64,000 bases of DNA from Campanula takesimana (lineage: Eukaryota > Streptophyta > Magnoliopsida > Asterales > Campanulaceae): assembly GCA_026119855.1 (NCBI GenBank), contig JAOWBW010000039.1, positions 1,860,001 to 1,924,000 of the forward strand. Reading direction: 5' to 3'. A program made the position numbers and the translations under genes. Below, piece by piece: positions 32,433-45,118 of the stretch. How positions within the stretch are numbered: the first letter of the stretch is position 1; each line of letters opens with the position of its first letter. Under the pieces are notes generated by a model, which did no database searches, was not told the origin of the DNA, and saw only the letters and a program-made list of their open reading frames with translations.

Positions 32433-34094
32433 ATGCAACGTCCAAACCCACCGCAACCCCAGTTTACAGTCTCTACTTCAATGATGTCTCCATCATCATC
32501 TGAGCCTTCCACTCCTAACGTTTCTGCTCCACAAGTCTCCGCTCCTCCTACTGATCCAGAAGTCGCCGCCGGCATTAAACTCTCCGATGTCCCGCAACAT
32601 CTCCACCCATTTTTTGCTAGTCTCATGCTACAAATCTCCAAGCTCGAGGATAGGAGCCATGATCTAGAAAGGGTCATCCAAGAACTCAAAGACCAACTTC
32701 ATACTGAAATGAAGAAGAAAGACATGGAAACTAGCTTCCACAATGAAGAAGTGGTCTTCGTTGAAGACGAAGAGGTACCTGTCACTTACCCCTCTAACAA
32801 GGATGCTATCCCTCTTAAGGTGCCTAATTACCAAAGGGTCCCTCCTCCAGTTTATGGCACTAAGGCAACCTCCAGCAAAGGTCCGTATGAGCTGTCACTA
32901 GAGTTAATGGGTAGCTACTTGTCCTCTACCAAGTTGCCTCCGCCATCATTGCCACTAAGCATCGGTGCTGCCATGCCTACAATCTCCACTACTCCTCCTG
33001 CTGCTCAAGCCAACTATGGCTCATATTTCTCTAGTCACCCCCTAGTGGCCCCTATGTAAAAACAGATCCACAAGCTCTCAGACACTGTAAGCAAGTAAGC
33101 CACTCCGATTGTCAAGACCATCAACCCGAGCAATGTGGGTGCTCTCCCTAAAGACTTCAAAATGCCGAAGGTCTCCAATTTCCATGGAACTACTTGCCCC
33201 AAGACTTACCTTGTGTGTTATGTGCTAGATATGAGAGCCCGAGACTACACCAACGAGCAGATGGGCCGAGTCTTCCACACCACTTTGGACGGAATTGCCC
33301 TCCGTTGGTTCTTGAGTTTAGATCCCTACGAAAGAGAGACATGGGACCAGATCACTACTACGTTCTGTGAGAAGTATCAGTCAAACCTCGATTGGCACAT
33401 CAACCGTACCGATTTGGAGAACACTATGTAGAGGCCCGGCGAGCCTATCTATGAGTTCTACAAGAGGTGGAACCACAAGCTAGCTGGGGTACAATACCCC
33501 CCTAAGGCAAAGGAACAGAAGCAAATTTTCTACAAGTGCTTGTTGCCTGAGCTAAGGATGGCAATCGGTAATGGCTACTTTCCCGATCTGCGAGAAATGG
33601 TCGATGCTGACATGAAGCCGGTATTACTGGCGTTGCTAAAGAAACTACTAAAAGTGGAAACACCTCCTTCCGCTACAAAGCTCCAACAAGCACCGCTCCT
33701 AAAGCTAAATAGGTAGTCGGTCAAGTAAGTATGGTTCAAAACAACTCCGCCTTTGACGTCCAAGTAGTTACGAGCAACTTCCCGCGTGAAAAAGGGTATT
33801 TTGATGACTTCCACATGCCTACTGGCCGAGTGTTTGAAGTGTTGATGAAGAAAGGTTTGATCAAGCCACTCGAGAACTATGAGCCGGCAATCAAGAGGGC
33901 CGACCTTGATGTAACCAAGTTCTGCAAGTACCACAAGTATATTGGCCACAACACCGACAATTGCTTACAACTTAAGTGTGTCATACAGAAGCTAATAGAC
34001 GAAGGGAAGATTGAAAAGCCTAAGGGTCCGAACACCATAGCAAACCCTCTCCCAAACAATGGAGGTATCAATATGATCGATACAAACAAGATAA
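32433..34094 (+). pseudogene. Element A gag, broken
   Basis: The reading frame opens with a Pro/Ser-rich N terminus and a coiled-coil-like stretch (KLEDRSHDLERVIQEL), then the capsid region (FHGTTCPKTYL, ALRWFLSL, FYKRWNHKLA), then the nucleocapsid-like C-x2-H-x6-H-x4-C knuckle (CKYHKYIGHNTDNC). In-frame stops occur near 33057, 33093, 33429 and 33710, with a frameshift near 33620. The copia insertion splits it at 34094; the frame continues at 42383. Family: Ty3/gypsy Tat-lineage gag. Nonfunctional. Confidence 0.82.
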
Positions 34095-35456
34095 TGTTGG
34101 GTTTTGTGCAATCATGCGCAGCAGAAGATAGACATGAATAAAACCCAATAGCCTAGATCCGCTATGAACAATAAATCATAATAACAAGATGAAAGAAACT
34201 AACCCTTGTAGATCGTTATGTAAAACTTGGATTAAGCGTTAAGGTAAACGCCCTCTACCGGTGATCCACACAACGAACAGATTTCAAGAACGCCTTCTTG
34301 AACTTGACTGCTAGGTCTTCGGATTGATCAACGATGATGAAGAATGATTCTTCAAAGCTTCTAATAATTGTGACTTGATAATTGGGATTAATAGATCACA
34401 ATAACCCAAGAATATAATGCGTGATTTCTCTCTCTAAGAAAGCCTTTAGAATTGATAAAATCAACAACTAGGGAACATTTCCCTTCAGTCTGTATTTATA
34501 TTCAATGAGTGTCCAAAACCCTTTTTGGACTTAGGTCTACTTGTCCAACAAGAATTGCTTTAATTAAACTGAATTACGGGCACGCCGCCGTACGGCGCCT
34601 AGATAGGCGTACGCCGCCTGTCAAGCCGTACAGACGTCCTGTTCAGTTTCCTCGTTTTTCGCTCCTTTTAATTATCCGTTCTGCATGTGTGACCCAATAG
34701 GATTTTACTAAGTTGGCAACGAGTCCAAACCAGTCAAACCTCGTAAGTCATAAGCGGACTCTAGCAAGCCATTATGATTACCCAATTAGTATAACTTTGG
34801 AATCCAAAGTTTCCTAAAATAGAACATAACATAATCTCTTTGTTACACGATGTCTATTGAACGTAAGCCATGGTCAATGGTAAACTTACATTTGTTCAAT
34901 GCTTTCTCGATCCCGAATGTATTGATAATACAAATCTTATTTGAGCACGGCCATGCATTTCATCAATACCATTCATCGAGTGGCCAAAGCTTGACATCTC
35001 TCTTAACGAGGAACAAATCCCATCTTGGCTTATTACTCTTCCCTACATGATTCCGATTATGCCAATCATATTCTTTATAGGTATCCGGTTAGGGATAACG
35101 TTTGAATATGTCAAACGTAATATTCATCATGTGGAAGACTGTAATAACCTCAGGTCTAGAGATTCCAGTGATATAACTATATGAGACTTAATTATGACAT
35201 TGTGACCATGACATAAATCTCATAGGGGTCAGTCCAGTATTTGTTCTCCAACAAATACCCATAAGTCTAATTGTATCACATACACCATAATCATCATATG
35301 ATTATCTATTAAACTTATACTAATAATTAATCATAATTATCAGGGACGGGGATTATTATAATAAACATGCAAAATGTATAATAATCAAACATTCAATATC
35401 TTTATAAATAATAACATTTGTTTTACAAACAACATGCCTAGGGCATAACACCAACA
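34095..35456 (-). repeat. Copia 3' LTR
   Basis: On the + strand it runs from TGTTGGGTTTTGTGC to ATAACACCAACA, 1362 bp. The adjacent internal sequence (complement GCAAGTGGGAGAT) is the polypurine tract, so this is the element's 3' LTR. It has two 10-bp palindromes (GCCGTACGGC, GGCGTACGCC) at about 34587-34615. The short ORFs within it are meaningless. Confidence 0.93.
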
Positions 35457-35476
35457 ATCTCCCACTTGCACTAGGC

Positions 35477-38400
35477 CTAATTAATGTATCGAATACCCAT
35501 AGACCTAACATGACCATCATGCTTTGCTTGCGGAAGACCCTTTGTCAATGGGTCTGCAATATTATCATCAGTTGGCACTCTGCATATATTTACGTCTCCT
35601 CTATCAACGATCTCTCGAATGATGTGAAAACGCCTAAGTATGTGTTTGGATTTCTGATGTGATCTAGGTTCCTTTGCTTGAGGCAATAGCACCATTATTA
35701 TCACAATAAAGGTCTATTAGATTAGCAATGCTAGGAACCACCTCTAGTTCACCAATGAAATTCTTAATCCAAATAGCCTCTTTAGCAGCATCGGATGCAG
35801 CAATATACTCCGCTTCAGTTGTAGAATCTGCTACGGTACTTTGCTTAGAACTCTTCCAGCTAACAGTACCTCCATTGAGCATAAATACAAATCCAGATTG
35901 CGATCTAGAATCATCCTTGTCGGTTTGGAAGCTTGCATCTGTGTAACCACTTACAACTAGATCATCTTCCATACCTCCATACACCAAGAACGAATCTTTA
36001 GTCCTTCTCAAGTACTTAAGAATCTTCTTGACTGCAATCCAGTGACTCTCACCAGGATCTGATTGGTATCTGCTCGTCATGCTTAAAGCATACGAGACAT
36101 TGGGTCTAGTACATATCATGGCATACATGATTGATCCAATTGCGGAAGCATATGGAATCCCAATCATTCTCTCACGCTCATCAGTTGTCTTAGGATACTG
36201 ATTCTTGCTTAGAGATATGCCATGTCCTACTGGCAAGTTTCCTCTCTTAGAGTTTTCCATGCGGAATCTCTTAAGAACTTTGTCAATATATGTATCTTGA
36301 CTTAAACCAATCAACTTCTTGGATATATCACGATAGATCCTTATGACAAGGATGTAAGCGGCTTCTCCCATATCTTTCATTGAGAAACACTTTCCTAACC
36401 AAGTCTTTACAGACTGCAGTGCAGGAATGTCATTTCCAATGAGCAATATGTCATCAATATATAGCACAAGAAATAGTACTATGCTCCCACTAATCTTCTT
36501 GTATACACAAGGTTCATCTTCGTTCTTGATGAAGCCAAACTCTTTGACTGATTCATCAAATCGAAGATTCCAACTCCTAGAGGCTTGCTTCAATCCATAA
36601 ATGGATCTTTGCAATTTACATACTTTGTTAGAATTTTTTGGAATTACAAAACTTTCAGGTTGTGTCATGTAAACATCCTCAAGTATGTTCCCATTAAGGA
36701 ACGCTGTTTTGACATCCATTTTCCATATCTCATAGTCAAAATATGCGGCTATGGCAAGTAAAATTCTTATAGACTTGATCATTGCTACGGGCGAAAATGT
36801 TTCATCATAGTCGATTCCATGAATCTACCTATAGCCTTTCGCTACAAGTCTAGCTTTATAAGTATGCACCTTACCATCCATGTCAGTTTTCCTTTTGAAA
36901 ACCCACTTGCATCCTATGGTTTTCACACCTTCGGGCGCATCAATCTAGTTCCAAACTTGATTGTCATACATGGACTTAATTTCAGATTCCATGGCTCCAA
37001 GCCATTTATATGAATCAGGAGCCGACATCGCTTCTTGGTAGGAAGTAGGTTCGTCATCAACTATGATTTCCACTTCATTGCTATCCGTCATGAGAAATCC
37101 ATATCTCTCAGGTTCGGATCGCACCCTACCAGTTCTGCGAGGAACTTGAGTATTCTGAATAGGTTCCACAACTCCTTGTGAAACTTGTTCGGATCCAACA
37201 TTTTGTTCCACATTATTTTCGGGTTCTCGAACTTCTTTGAGATTAATTTTACTCCCACTAATTCCTTTGGAGAGAAACTCTTTCTCTAGAAAGGTACCAT
37301 CTTGGGCAACAAACACTTTGTTGTCCGTGCGGTTGTAAAAGTAATAACCCTTAGTTTCCTTAGGGTAACCCACAAAATAACACTTGTCAGATTTTGGTGC
37401 AAGTTTGTCAGAGATCATTCTCTTAACATAAGCATCACAACCCCAAATCTTCATGAAAGACAAACTAGGTTTTCTTCCAGTCCACATCTCATATGGAGTC
37501 TTTGGAACAGATTTAGTTAGAACTCTATTTAGTGTAAGAGCAGCAGTTTCTAGTGCATGTCCCCAAAAGGTTAAAGGAAGATCGACTTGACTTATCATGG
37601 AGTGGACCATATCTAATAAAGTCCTATTTCTCCGCTCAGACACACCATTCCATTGTGGTGTTCCAGGTGGAGTTAATTGTGAAACAATTCCACAATCTTT
37701 AAGATGATTGTCAAATTCTTGACTTAAATATTCTCCACTACGATCAGATCGAAGTGCTTTAATAGTTTTTCCAAGTTTATTTTGTACTTCATTTTGAAAT
37801 ATTCTAAATATCTCAAAAGATTCACTTTTATGTTTCATTAAGTAGACATAGCCCCATATCTACTAAACTCATCAGTAAAAGTTATGAAGTATTGATATCC
37901 TCCCCTAGCACTGCTGCTCATTGGTCTACACACATCAGTATGTATGAGTCCCAATAAGTCACTAGCCCTTTCACTACTCTTAGTAAAAGGTGTCTTTGTC
38001 ATTTTTCCGAGTAAACAAGACTCACAAGTTTCATATGATTCAAAATCACGTGAATCCAGAAGTCCGTCCCCATGGAGTTTTGAGATACGCTTCTCATTAA
38101 TATGACCAAGACGGCAATGCCACAAATAAGTATGATTTATATCATTAGGTTTGGATTTCTTATTTACATTATAAATATTCTCATTATTTCCATTATCAAT
38201 ATCAAGAACATAAAGGCCATTAAATGAACATGCAGTACAATAAAGCATATCATTTAAATAAATAGATAACTTCTTATTTTTAATAAGAAAACTATAACCT
38301 TCATTATCCAAACAAGAAACTGAAATAATATTTCTACTTAAATCCGGAACGTAATAACAATTTTTCAAAACAAGAATTAATCCGCTAGGTAAAATGACAT

Positions 38401-39451
38401 CATATGTTCCTACGGCTAATGCAGCAACTCTTGCTCCATTCTCCACACGTAGGTCCACTTCGCCATCTTTGAGTAGCCTCCTATTCCTTAGTGCCTGCAC
38501 ATTCAAACAAATGTGAGATCCACATCCGATATCTAATACCCAGGAACTAGAAGAAGAAAGTAGAATATCTATAACATAGATACCTGAAGTAGACGCAGTC
38601 CCACTGCCCTTATTCTTCTTTAACTCTTCCTTGTAAACCTTGCAATTTCGTTTCCAATGACTAATCTCATTGCAGTGGAAACATATTGTATCATTTTGGG
38701 AAGTATGTTTAGCCACATTAGCATTGGAAACAATTGCCTTGCCAATCTTGGGTTTGACAACTTTTGTCTTAACCCCTTTGCCTTTGCCTTAAGAGCGTTT
38801 TCCTTCCTTTATCACTACGAGCACATGAGCGACTTCTTTACTGATTTTCTTTTCCGCTGTCTTTAGCATCCCATGCAACTCAGACAGGGACTTATCCATC
38901 CCATGCATATTAAAGTTCATGAAGAAATGATTATAGCTTTTGGGCAATGAATTAAGAATAAAATCAGTGGCCAACTCAACATCAATGGGATGGCCAAGCC
39001 TCTCTAGATGCTCAAAGTGAGCCTTCATCTTCAAAACATGAGGGCCCACAGATTTCTCTTCGCTCATCTTGCATGAGACCAAGGCAGCTATAGTGTCGAA
39101 CTTTTCTTGCCTTGCTTGTTCTTGAAACATATCTTTCAACGAAACTGCAAGGTCAAATGCCTCCAAGTGTTCAAGTGTCTTCTGAATCTCTGGACACATG
39201 GCCACAAGCATAATACAACCCACCTCACGAGAGTCACTTTTGTGTTTCTTGTAGGCGTTTCTCTCATCCTTGGGTGCATTAGAAGCAGGTTCCTCTTCAA
39301 GAACGGGCTCATCAAGAATATAGAGCTTGTCCTCATGATTTAGAAAAATTCTAAGGCTACGGATCCAATCCATGTAGTTAGCTCCATTTTCTTGAAGCTT
39401 TTCCTTCTCAAGGATAGTTCGCAATGATAAAGAACCAGTACTTTGAGCCAT
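35477..39451 (-). pseudogene. Copia gag-pol polyprotein, broken
   Basis: Starts MAQSTGSLSLRTILEKEKL (gag, 39451). Next come a zinc knuckle (CFHCNEISHWKRNC), a protease motif (LDIGCGSH, where DTG is expected), a GAG-pre-integrase HHCC region, the integrase core (IHTDVCRP, LRSDRSGEY, NGVSERRNR), RT with YIDD (LYIDDILLIGND), and RNase H (DSTTEAEYIAASDAAKEAIW), ending near 35477. Interruptions: TAA at 38789-38791, a frameshift near 37855, TAG at 36945-36947 and 36825-36827, and a frameshift near 35690. The protease change D-I-G would also be inactivating. Clade beyond copia is not determined. Confidence 0.93.
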
Positions 39452-41001
39452 TATCTACAATTATGCAAACATATAATTAAATATAAGTACCAACTTAATT
39501 AAAGATATTATCAATGTGAGTATTTCACAAATACTCCCACTAAATTATATAACCTTCAAATACATCCAATGTATCATATAATTTAAATGGGCTAAGATCC
39601 AACTTTAATTTAATTTCAAGTCCGCTTTGGCGATACTCTCAAAATTAAATTAATTAGGTAGACAACTCCTTGTCAATCATATCATATATGACTCTTAGAT
39701 CCTTTATGAGATTTTGACATGATATGTCTAACACGTTTTAATCTCATCTGTGCCTTAGGCCCAAAACTTTGTCTTTTGATAGCCCAATTAAGTCAAACCA
39801 TTTTAAACGTATAGGAATAACTCTTTCCTCATCTTGCTCATAGATGAATAGAATTAATGCGCCTCGCTTTGGCAGAGCCCGCATAAAACTACCCATGTAA
39901 TTACAAGTGTTTTAATCATGGATTGACACATAACTTAAATTTTAAGAAGGTTCACACACATAAAGTTAATCAATTAACCGAATTAATTTTATGTGACATT
40001 AGTTGCGCTAGTTAAGGATTAAAGTCTAAAAACTATGAGATTACGCCAATCTTAAACTCCTTTAAGATTCTAATCTCAATGTCTGGACTTCTGAACTTAC
40101 ATCTATTTCAGGAAACACGGTTTCAAAAACCAGCCATCTGAAATGGATCAAATCAGTATAGTCCAAACCTTCTGCAGAGCATCTTGAAATTGAGAGCACA
40201 AACCGTACGGTCGAAACTAAGCCAAAATGCATCCACATTCCCGTACTAGGATCAAGAAACCAAGCAACTTCTCTATACGGTCGAAACTAAGCCAAAAGGC
40301 ATCCACATTCCCGTATAGATTGGCCACTTGTCTCAATATATTCCATTGTCTCTTAATCTCACAGATTACAGCAGTTCTAAACTCTTTTAGAACTCTGATT
40401 TCTGCAGTTACTTTGAATTCTTTGCAGAAAACTGTTTCAGGAAACACGGTTTTGAAAACCAGCCGTCTGAAACCAGTTTCTATTTTCAGATTCAAATTCC
40501 GTAAACGATTTACCGAACAATCTGGATACCAGAAAACAGAGCAACAATCTGGAAAAATCTGAAGGCGCCATACGGCTTGGACCTAGGCGTACGCCGTCTG
40601 TCCAGCCGTACGGATGCCGCGATCAGTTTCTCCAGATTTATAGTTTTTCAGAAATTCGATCAATCCAATATCGTATTTATACATAATCAGATCACAGAAA
40701 TACGAAATATACAGAATACTAATTTTAACCCACTTTATTCATACAAACAATAACCAATTTATTCCTCATACAAATAAGATCAATATTATCAACAATTATA
40801 ATCCAATTATATCATGATAATCTAAGCATGCGATCATACATATTAATCGAATCAATATTACAATCACATCAACTAGCATGCATATTTTATATCTCATATA
40901 AAATCCATCACATAAATTCATCTAGATCATGATCATACCAATTAAATAATCGCATTAAATAATTATATCATGACTATATTAGAATTATTGATCATCAACT
41001 G
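39452..41001 (-). other. Copia 5' leader
   Basis: About 1.5 kb between primer site and gag. It holds imperfect direct repeats: GGTCGAAACTAAGCCAAAA at about 40210 and 40279, and TCAGGAAACACGGTTT at about 40108 and 40437. A near copy of the LTR palindrome block (GGCGTACGCC with flanks) sits at about 40565-40620. No ORF is recognisable. Confidence 0.6.
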
Positions 41002-41014
41002 GCCTCTGATACCA
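41002..41014 (-). promoter_or_regulatory. Copia primer-binding site, tRNA-iMet type
   Basis: On the - strand TGGTATCAGAGGC follows the LTR after one base. This is the standard complement of the initiator tRNA-Met 3' end used by most plant copia elements. Confidence 0.88.
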
Positions 41015-41015
41015 C

Positions 41016-42377
41016 TGTTGGGTTTTGTGCAATCATGCGCAGCAGAAGATAGACATGAATAAAACCCAATAGCCTAGATCCGCTATGAAAAATAAATCAT
41101 AATAACAAGATGAAAGAAACTAACCCTTGTAGATCGTTATGTAAAACTTGAATTAAGCGTTAAGGTAAACGCCCTCTACCGGTGATCCACACAACGAACA
41201 GATTTCAAGAACGCCTTCTTGAACTTGACTGCTAGGTCTTCGGATTGATCAACGATGATGAAGAACGATTATTCAAAGCTTCTAATTATTGTGACTTGAA
41301 AATTGGGATTAATCAATCACAATAACCCAAGAATATAATGTGTGATTTCTCTATCTAAGAAAGACTTTAGAATTGATAAAATCAACAACTAGGGAACAAT
41401 TCCCGCCAGTCTGTATTTATATTCAATGAGTGTCCAAAACCCTTTTGGGACTTAGGTCTACTTGTCCAACAAGAACTGCTTTAATTAAACTGAATTACGG
41501 GCACGCCGCCGTACGGCGCCTAGATAGGCGTACGTCGCATGTCAAGCCGTACGGACGTCCTGTTCAGTTTCCTCGTTTTTCGCTCCTTTTAATTATCCGT
41601 TCTGCGTATGTGACCCAATAGGATTATACTAAGTTGGCAACGAGTCCGAACCAGTCAAACCTCGTAAGTCATAAGCGGACTCTAGCAAGCCATTATGATT
41701 AACCAATTAGTATAACTTTGGAATCTAAAGTTTCCTAAAATAGAACATAACACAATCTCTTTGTTACACGATGTCTATTGAACGTAAGCCATGGTCAATG
41801 GTCAACTTACATTTGTTCAATGCTTTCTCGATCCCGAATGTATTGATAATACAAATCTTATTTGAGCACGGCCATGCATTTCATCAATACCATTCATCGA
41901 GTGGCCAAAGCTTGACATCTCTCTTGACGAGGAACAAATCCCATCTTGGCTTATTACTCTTCCCTACATGATTCCGATTATGCCAATCATATTCTTTATA
42001 GGTATCCGGTTAGGGATAACATTTGAATATGTCAAACGTAATGTTTATTATGTGGAAGACTGTAATAACCTCAGGTCTAGAGATTCCAGTGATATAACTA
42101 TATGAGACTTAATTATGACATTGTGACCATGACATAAATCTCATAGGGGTCAGTCCAGTATTTGTTCTCCAACAAATACCCATAAGTCTAATTGTATCAC
42201 ATACACCATAATCATCATATGATTATCTATTAAACTTATACTAATAATTAATCATAATTATCAAGGACGGGGATTATTATAATAAACATGCAAAAGGTAT
42301 AATAATTAAACATTCAATATCTTTATAAATAATAACATTTGTTTTACAAACAACATGCCTAGGGGATAACACCAACA
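41016..42377 (-). repeat. Copia 5' LTR
   Basis: 1362 bp, the same length as the other LTR and collinear throughout. It adjoins the primer site at 41015, so it is the 5' LTR of a - strand element. Followed by the second GATAA target copy. Confidence 0.93.
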
Positions 42378-42382
42378 GATAA

Positions 42383-42602
42383 GCCTACTGGAAATGGTCG
42401 ACGCCTTCAAACAACTGAAAATCGACATGGACACTATGTTCTACGGCCTATCAGCAAAGAGGATGATTCAACCATCGGAAGGATACCAACCCCACCCCGG
42501 AAGCAATCCAGACAAAGCATGCGACTACCATCAAGTCACCGGCCATGATATTGAAGAATTGTTTGCTCTAAAGCTAGTTATTCAAGATCTCATACAAGAT
42601 AG
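42383..42602 (+). pseudogene. Element A gag, nucleocapsid segment between insertions
   Basis: This continues the A gag frame from 34094 (LLEMVDAFKQLKID onwards) and contains a second knuckle-like motif, CDYHQVTGHDIEE, followed by Leu where the last Cys is expected. It ends where element B begins; the frame resumes at 51834 with NLVEDPRT. It also holds the left target copy of B (GATAG, 42598-42602). Confidence 0.8.
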
Positions 42603-43874
42603 TGTAGACACCCCGCTTTGGATCTCTCACCCCGATTGCATACATAGTATTTTTATATAACTTGTTTTTTTAATTTCTGTTACTTCCGTTAAGTTCCTAA
42701 CTGATTCCGTTAGTTTTGGACTAAACTGCGTAACAGAGTTAACTTTTAGAGTCATTCTGTCATTCTGTTATTTTCACCCGCGGGCGCCTCCGATAATGTC
42801 CACGGACAGCGCGCGCTCTCGCCCCAAAGGCCGGAAGCGCGCGCCTCCTGATATGGCAGTAACGGATTGCACCATTTTTCCCTCCCTTTTCTTATTTACA
42901 ACATCTCTTCTTGATACAAAAAGACATTCTTTTACATCCACATTCATCCCCCCTTATTTCATAACTCCCAATCCCATATTCTAAGCTTTTTCCCAAAAAC
43001 TAAATATTTCTTTTATTTATTATTTGATTTTCTTTTATTTATTTTATTTCTCTTTATTTTTCTATTGGTTGAAAGACCACATTTTTCTCTCTTTTCTACC
43101 TATTTAAACCCCTCATTTTTACCTTAGAAGGGGACCTCAACATTTTCTCTCTAGCTAAAACTCTAGACTTTTAGGACCTTGAATTTTCAACACTTTCTCT
43201 TTACACAAACTCTCCACAAATTCTCCCAACAAGAGTTTTAACAACAAAACTCTACACAAATTTCTACACAACCATTTCTCTACAACAACAACACTTTCAA
43301 GTCAAGGTTTCAAGTTCTCTTTTTTAAAGGTACAAGTTATCTCCTTCTCTTTTATTTGTGTCTTACTAGTATGCAATCTCCATAAAAGGGAATACAACCA
43401 AAAGGCTACTTCACTATTGAAGTTTGCCCAAGGTTACATTCCAACATTCCAAACTCCATTTTAATTTACTTTTCATTTTTTAATATAATTGGTTAACAAT
43501 AATTCAACATGTAATCTTTAGCATTAAATTAATAAAATAATTTTTCTTTTAATTTCCCCTTTCTTTTCATCGTAATCATTAGCACTTTTTTATATTAATT
43601 AATTGAAGGACTTTTAGCATTAGAACACCAAGAATAGCAAGACCCGCGTAAGCGGGGCGGAGTGGGTGTTTAAGTACTTCCCACTCCATCACCTAACCCC
43701 CGAACCCTTCTCTTTCGGAATCTTTGGTTTCGTAAAATTATATAGGCTATTTTCTTAGGTTTTCTTATGTTCCTCTAAAAACATAGGTGGCGACTCTAAA
43801 CTCTAAAATCAATTAGACATCCTAGGATAATTCACCGCTCTAGCCAAGTAGTGGGCTTTGCCGGGGTATCTACA
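42603..43874 (+). repeat. Element B 5' LTR
   Basis: TGTAGACACCCCGC to GGGGTATCTACA, 1272 bp. It has a GC-rich block with CGCGCGC motifs near 42777-42850 and a TATA-like CTATTTAAACC near 43099. The downstream part matches the LTR remnants of C and D. Confidence 0.92.
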
Positions 43875-43875
43875 G

Positions 43876-43893
43876 TGGCGACTCCGCTGGGGA
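43876..43893 (+). promoter_or_regulatory. Element B primer-binding site, tRNA-Arg(ACG)
   Basis: TGGCGACTCCGCTGGGGA is exactly complementary to the 3' end of plant tRNA-Arg(ACG), whose acceptor stem ends GCGGAGTCG plus CCA. Use of tRNA-Arg is known for Ogre-type elements. One base after the LTR. Confidence 0.88.
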
Positions 43894-45118
43894 TGATTTA
43901 GAGGGTTAAACTTACGTTTTCATCTTTTGGTGTTCTTTTATTCTGTTTCCTGGGCATTCTGGTAAAAGGGGTAGGAAGCGCGCGCCTCCGGCCTTCTTGG
44001 CCTAACGCGCGCGCGTCTGACCCTTTGAACCAGAATCGCCCGTCTCCCATCTCATCCTTCAATTCCATGTTTCTGTGCTAACAATGTCTGCAGGGGAAAA
44101 GTTCTATAATTTAGGGTCAAGGAAATCCCTTGAACCCACTGATTTGCAGGTACTGCCCAGAATCGGGTGCCTCTGCCCTCTAGTGCCTAAGGCGCGCGCC
44201 TCCCATCCTCATAGCTCAAAGCGCGCGCGCCTGGGCAATTTTCTAGAACAGAAACAGTGAACAGAATGGACAGTCTTGACAGTGTGTGGGCATCGGGCCT
44301 GCACATAATTGCTTTTTATTTTCTGTTTCATTTTTATCGGTCACACGGGTGATTCGAAAGTTGTAAATATGTGCTTATTTGTTTTTTCTTTCTTTGAAAA
44401 AAAAAATGTTTTGTCACTTGGCTTGACCTCACACTACGTTCACATATTCTTATGAATTGCTCACAATCGAGTCGCACAAAGTTCATAACCCCAAACCCGT
44501 CGAGGCCCGTCCTAGGAAGTTTCAAGCTCCACCAGACCTTGACTCTTTCGAAGCGATAAACCTCAGTTCGTGGCGTAGTTCATGACTACATGCCGGGGGT
44601 GACCTTTAAGCCTCTCATTAGCCGAGCACAAGCCAACACAATTCTTAGTTTAGGTTCTAACACTCCGTGACCAAGTCGGTTTTCATGTGTCAAGATTTCC
44701 CTAAACTAATGTCATCAAATCATACATGCCGTTTCCAAAAGAAACGAGTGGTTATTATGGACGAAATAAAACTCCGTCCCCAAGTGGTTATTATGGACGA
44801 AAATTAAAAAATCCGTCCCCGCATGTATGCTTTATGGCATTAATTTAGTTTAATTCCGTCACATGTAGGTATCACAAGCGTGGTGGAATCCGATGAGTAT
44901 ATGGGACCACGAGAAAGTCTATATACTAGTGTGACGATTCCAGTATTTTTCTAGAAACTCCAAAAAGGACTACGTCCTTCCGACTTTTGTAAATAAAAAA
45001 AAAAGTCATTTTTCTCTATGTGGTTGAGTCTTTTTCCTTGTTTGTGGGTTAATTTATTTTACTCAAAAGGTGTTTGTGGGCCATCCTAAGATCAACCGTG
45101 TTCTGCTAATAGGTCCAA
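43894..45118 (+). other. Element B 5' leader
   Basis: About 1.2 kb, closely matched by the C leader (58021-59282). It starts with GC-rich segments containing GCGCGCGCCT motifs at 43977-44235, then a conserved segment with TCACACGGGTGATTCG. A 15-bp AAGTGGTTATTATGG is directly repeated at about 44748 and 44780. No ORF is convincing. Confidence 0.6.

Larger units (their letters stand above)
34095..42377 (-). mobile_element. Full-length Ty1/copia retrotransposon nested in element A
   Basis: Two 1362-bp LTRs in the same orientation, a polypurine-like tract beside one and a tRNA-iMet primer site beside the other, and gag-protease-integrase-RT-RNase H between, all on the - strand. The 5-bp duplication GATAA flanks it (34090-34094 and 42378-42382). 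Domain order integrase before RT proves copia. By eye the LTRs differ at about 35-40 positions (roughly 2.5-3%), so insertion is fairly recent, yet the coding frame is already broken. Confidence 0.95.

Noticed and set aside
34850..41971. Identical 66-residue ORFs at 34850 and 41771
   Set aside because: They lie at the same place in the two copia LTRs and reflect LTR identity, not a gene pair.
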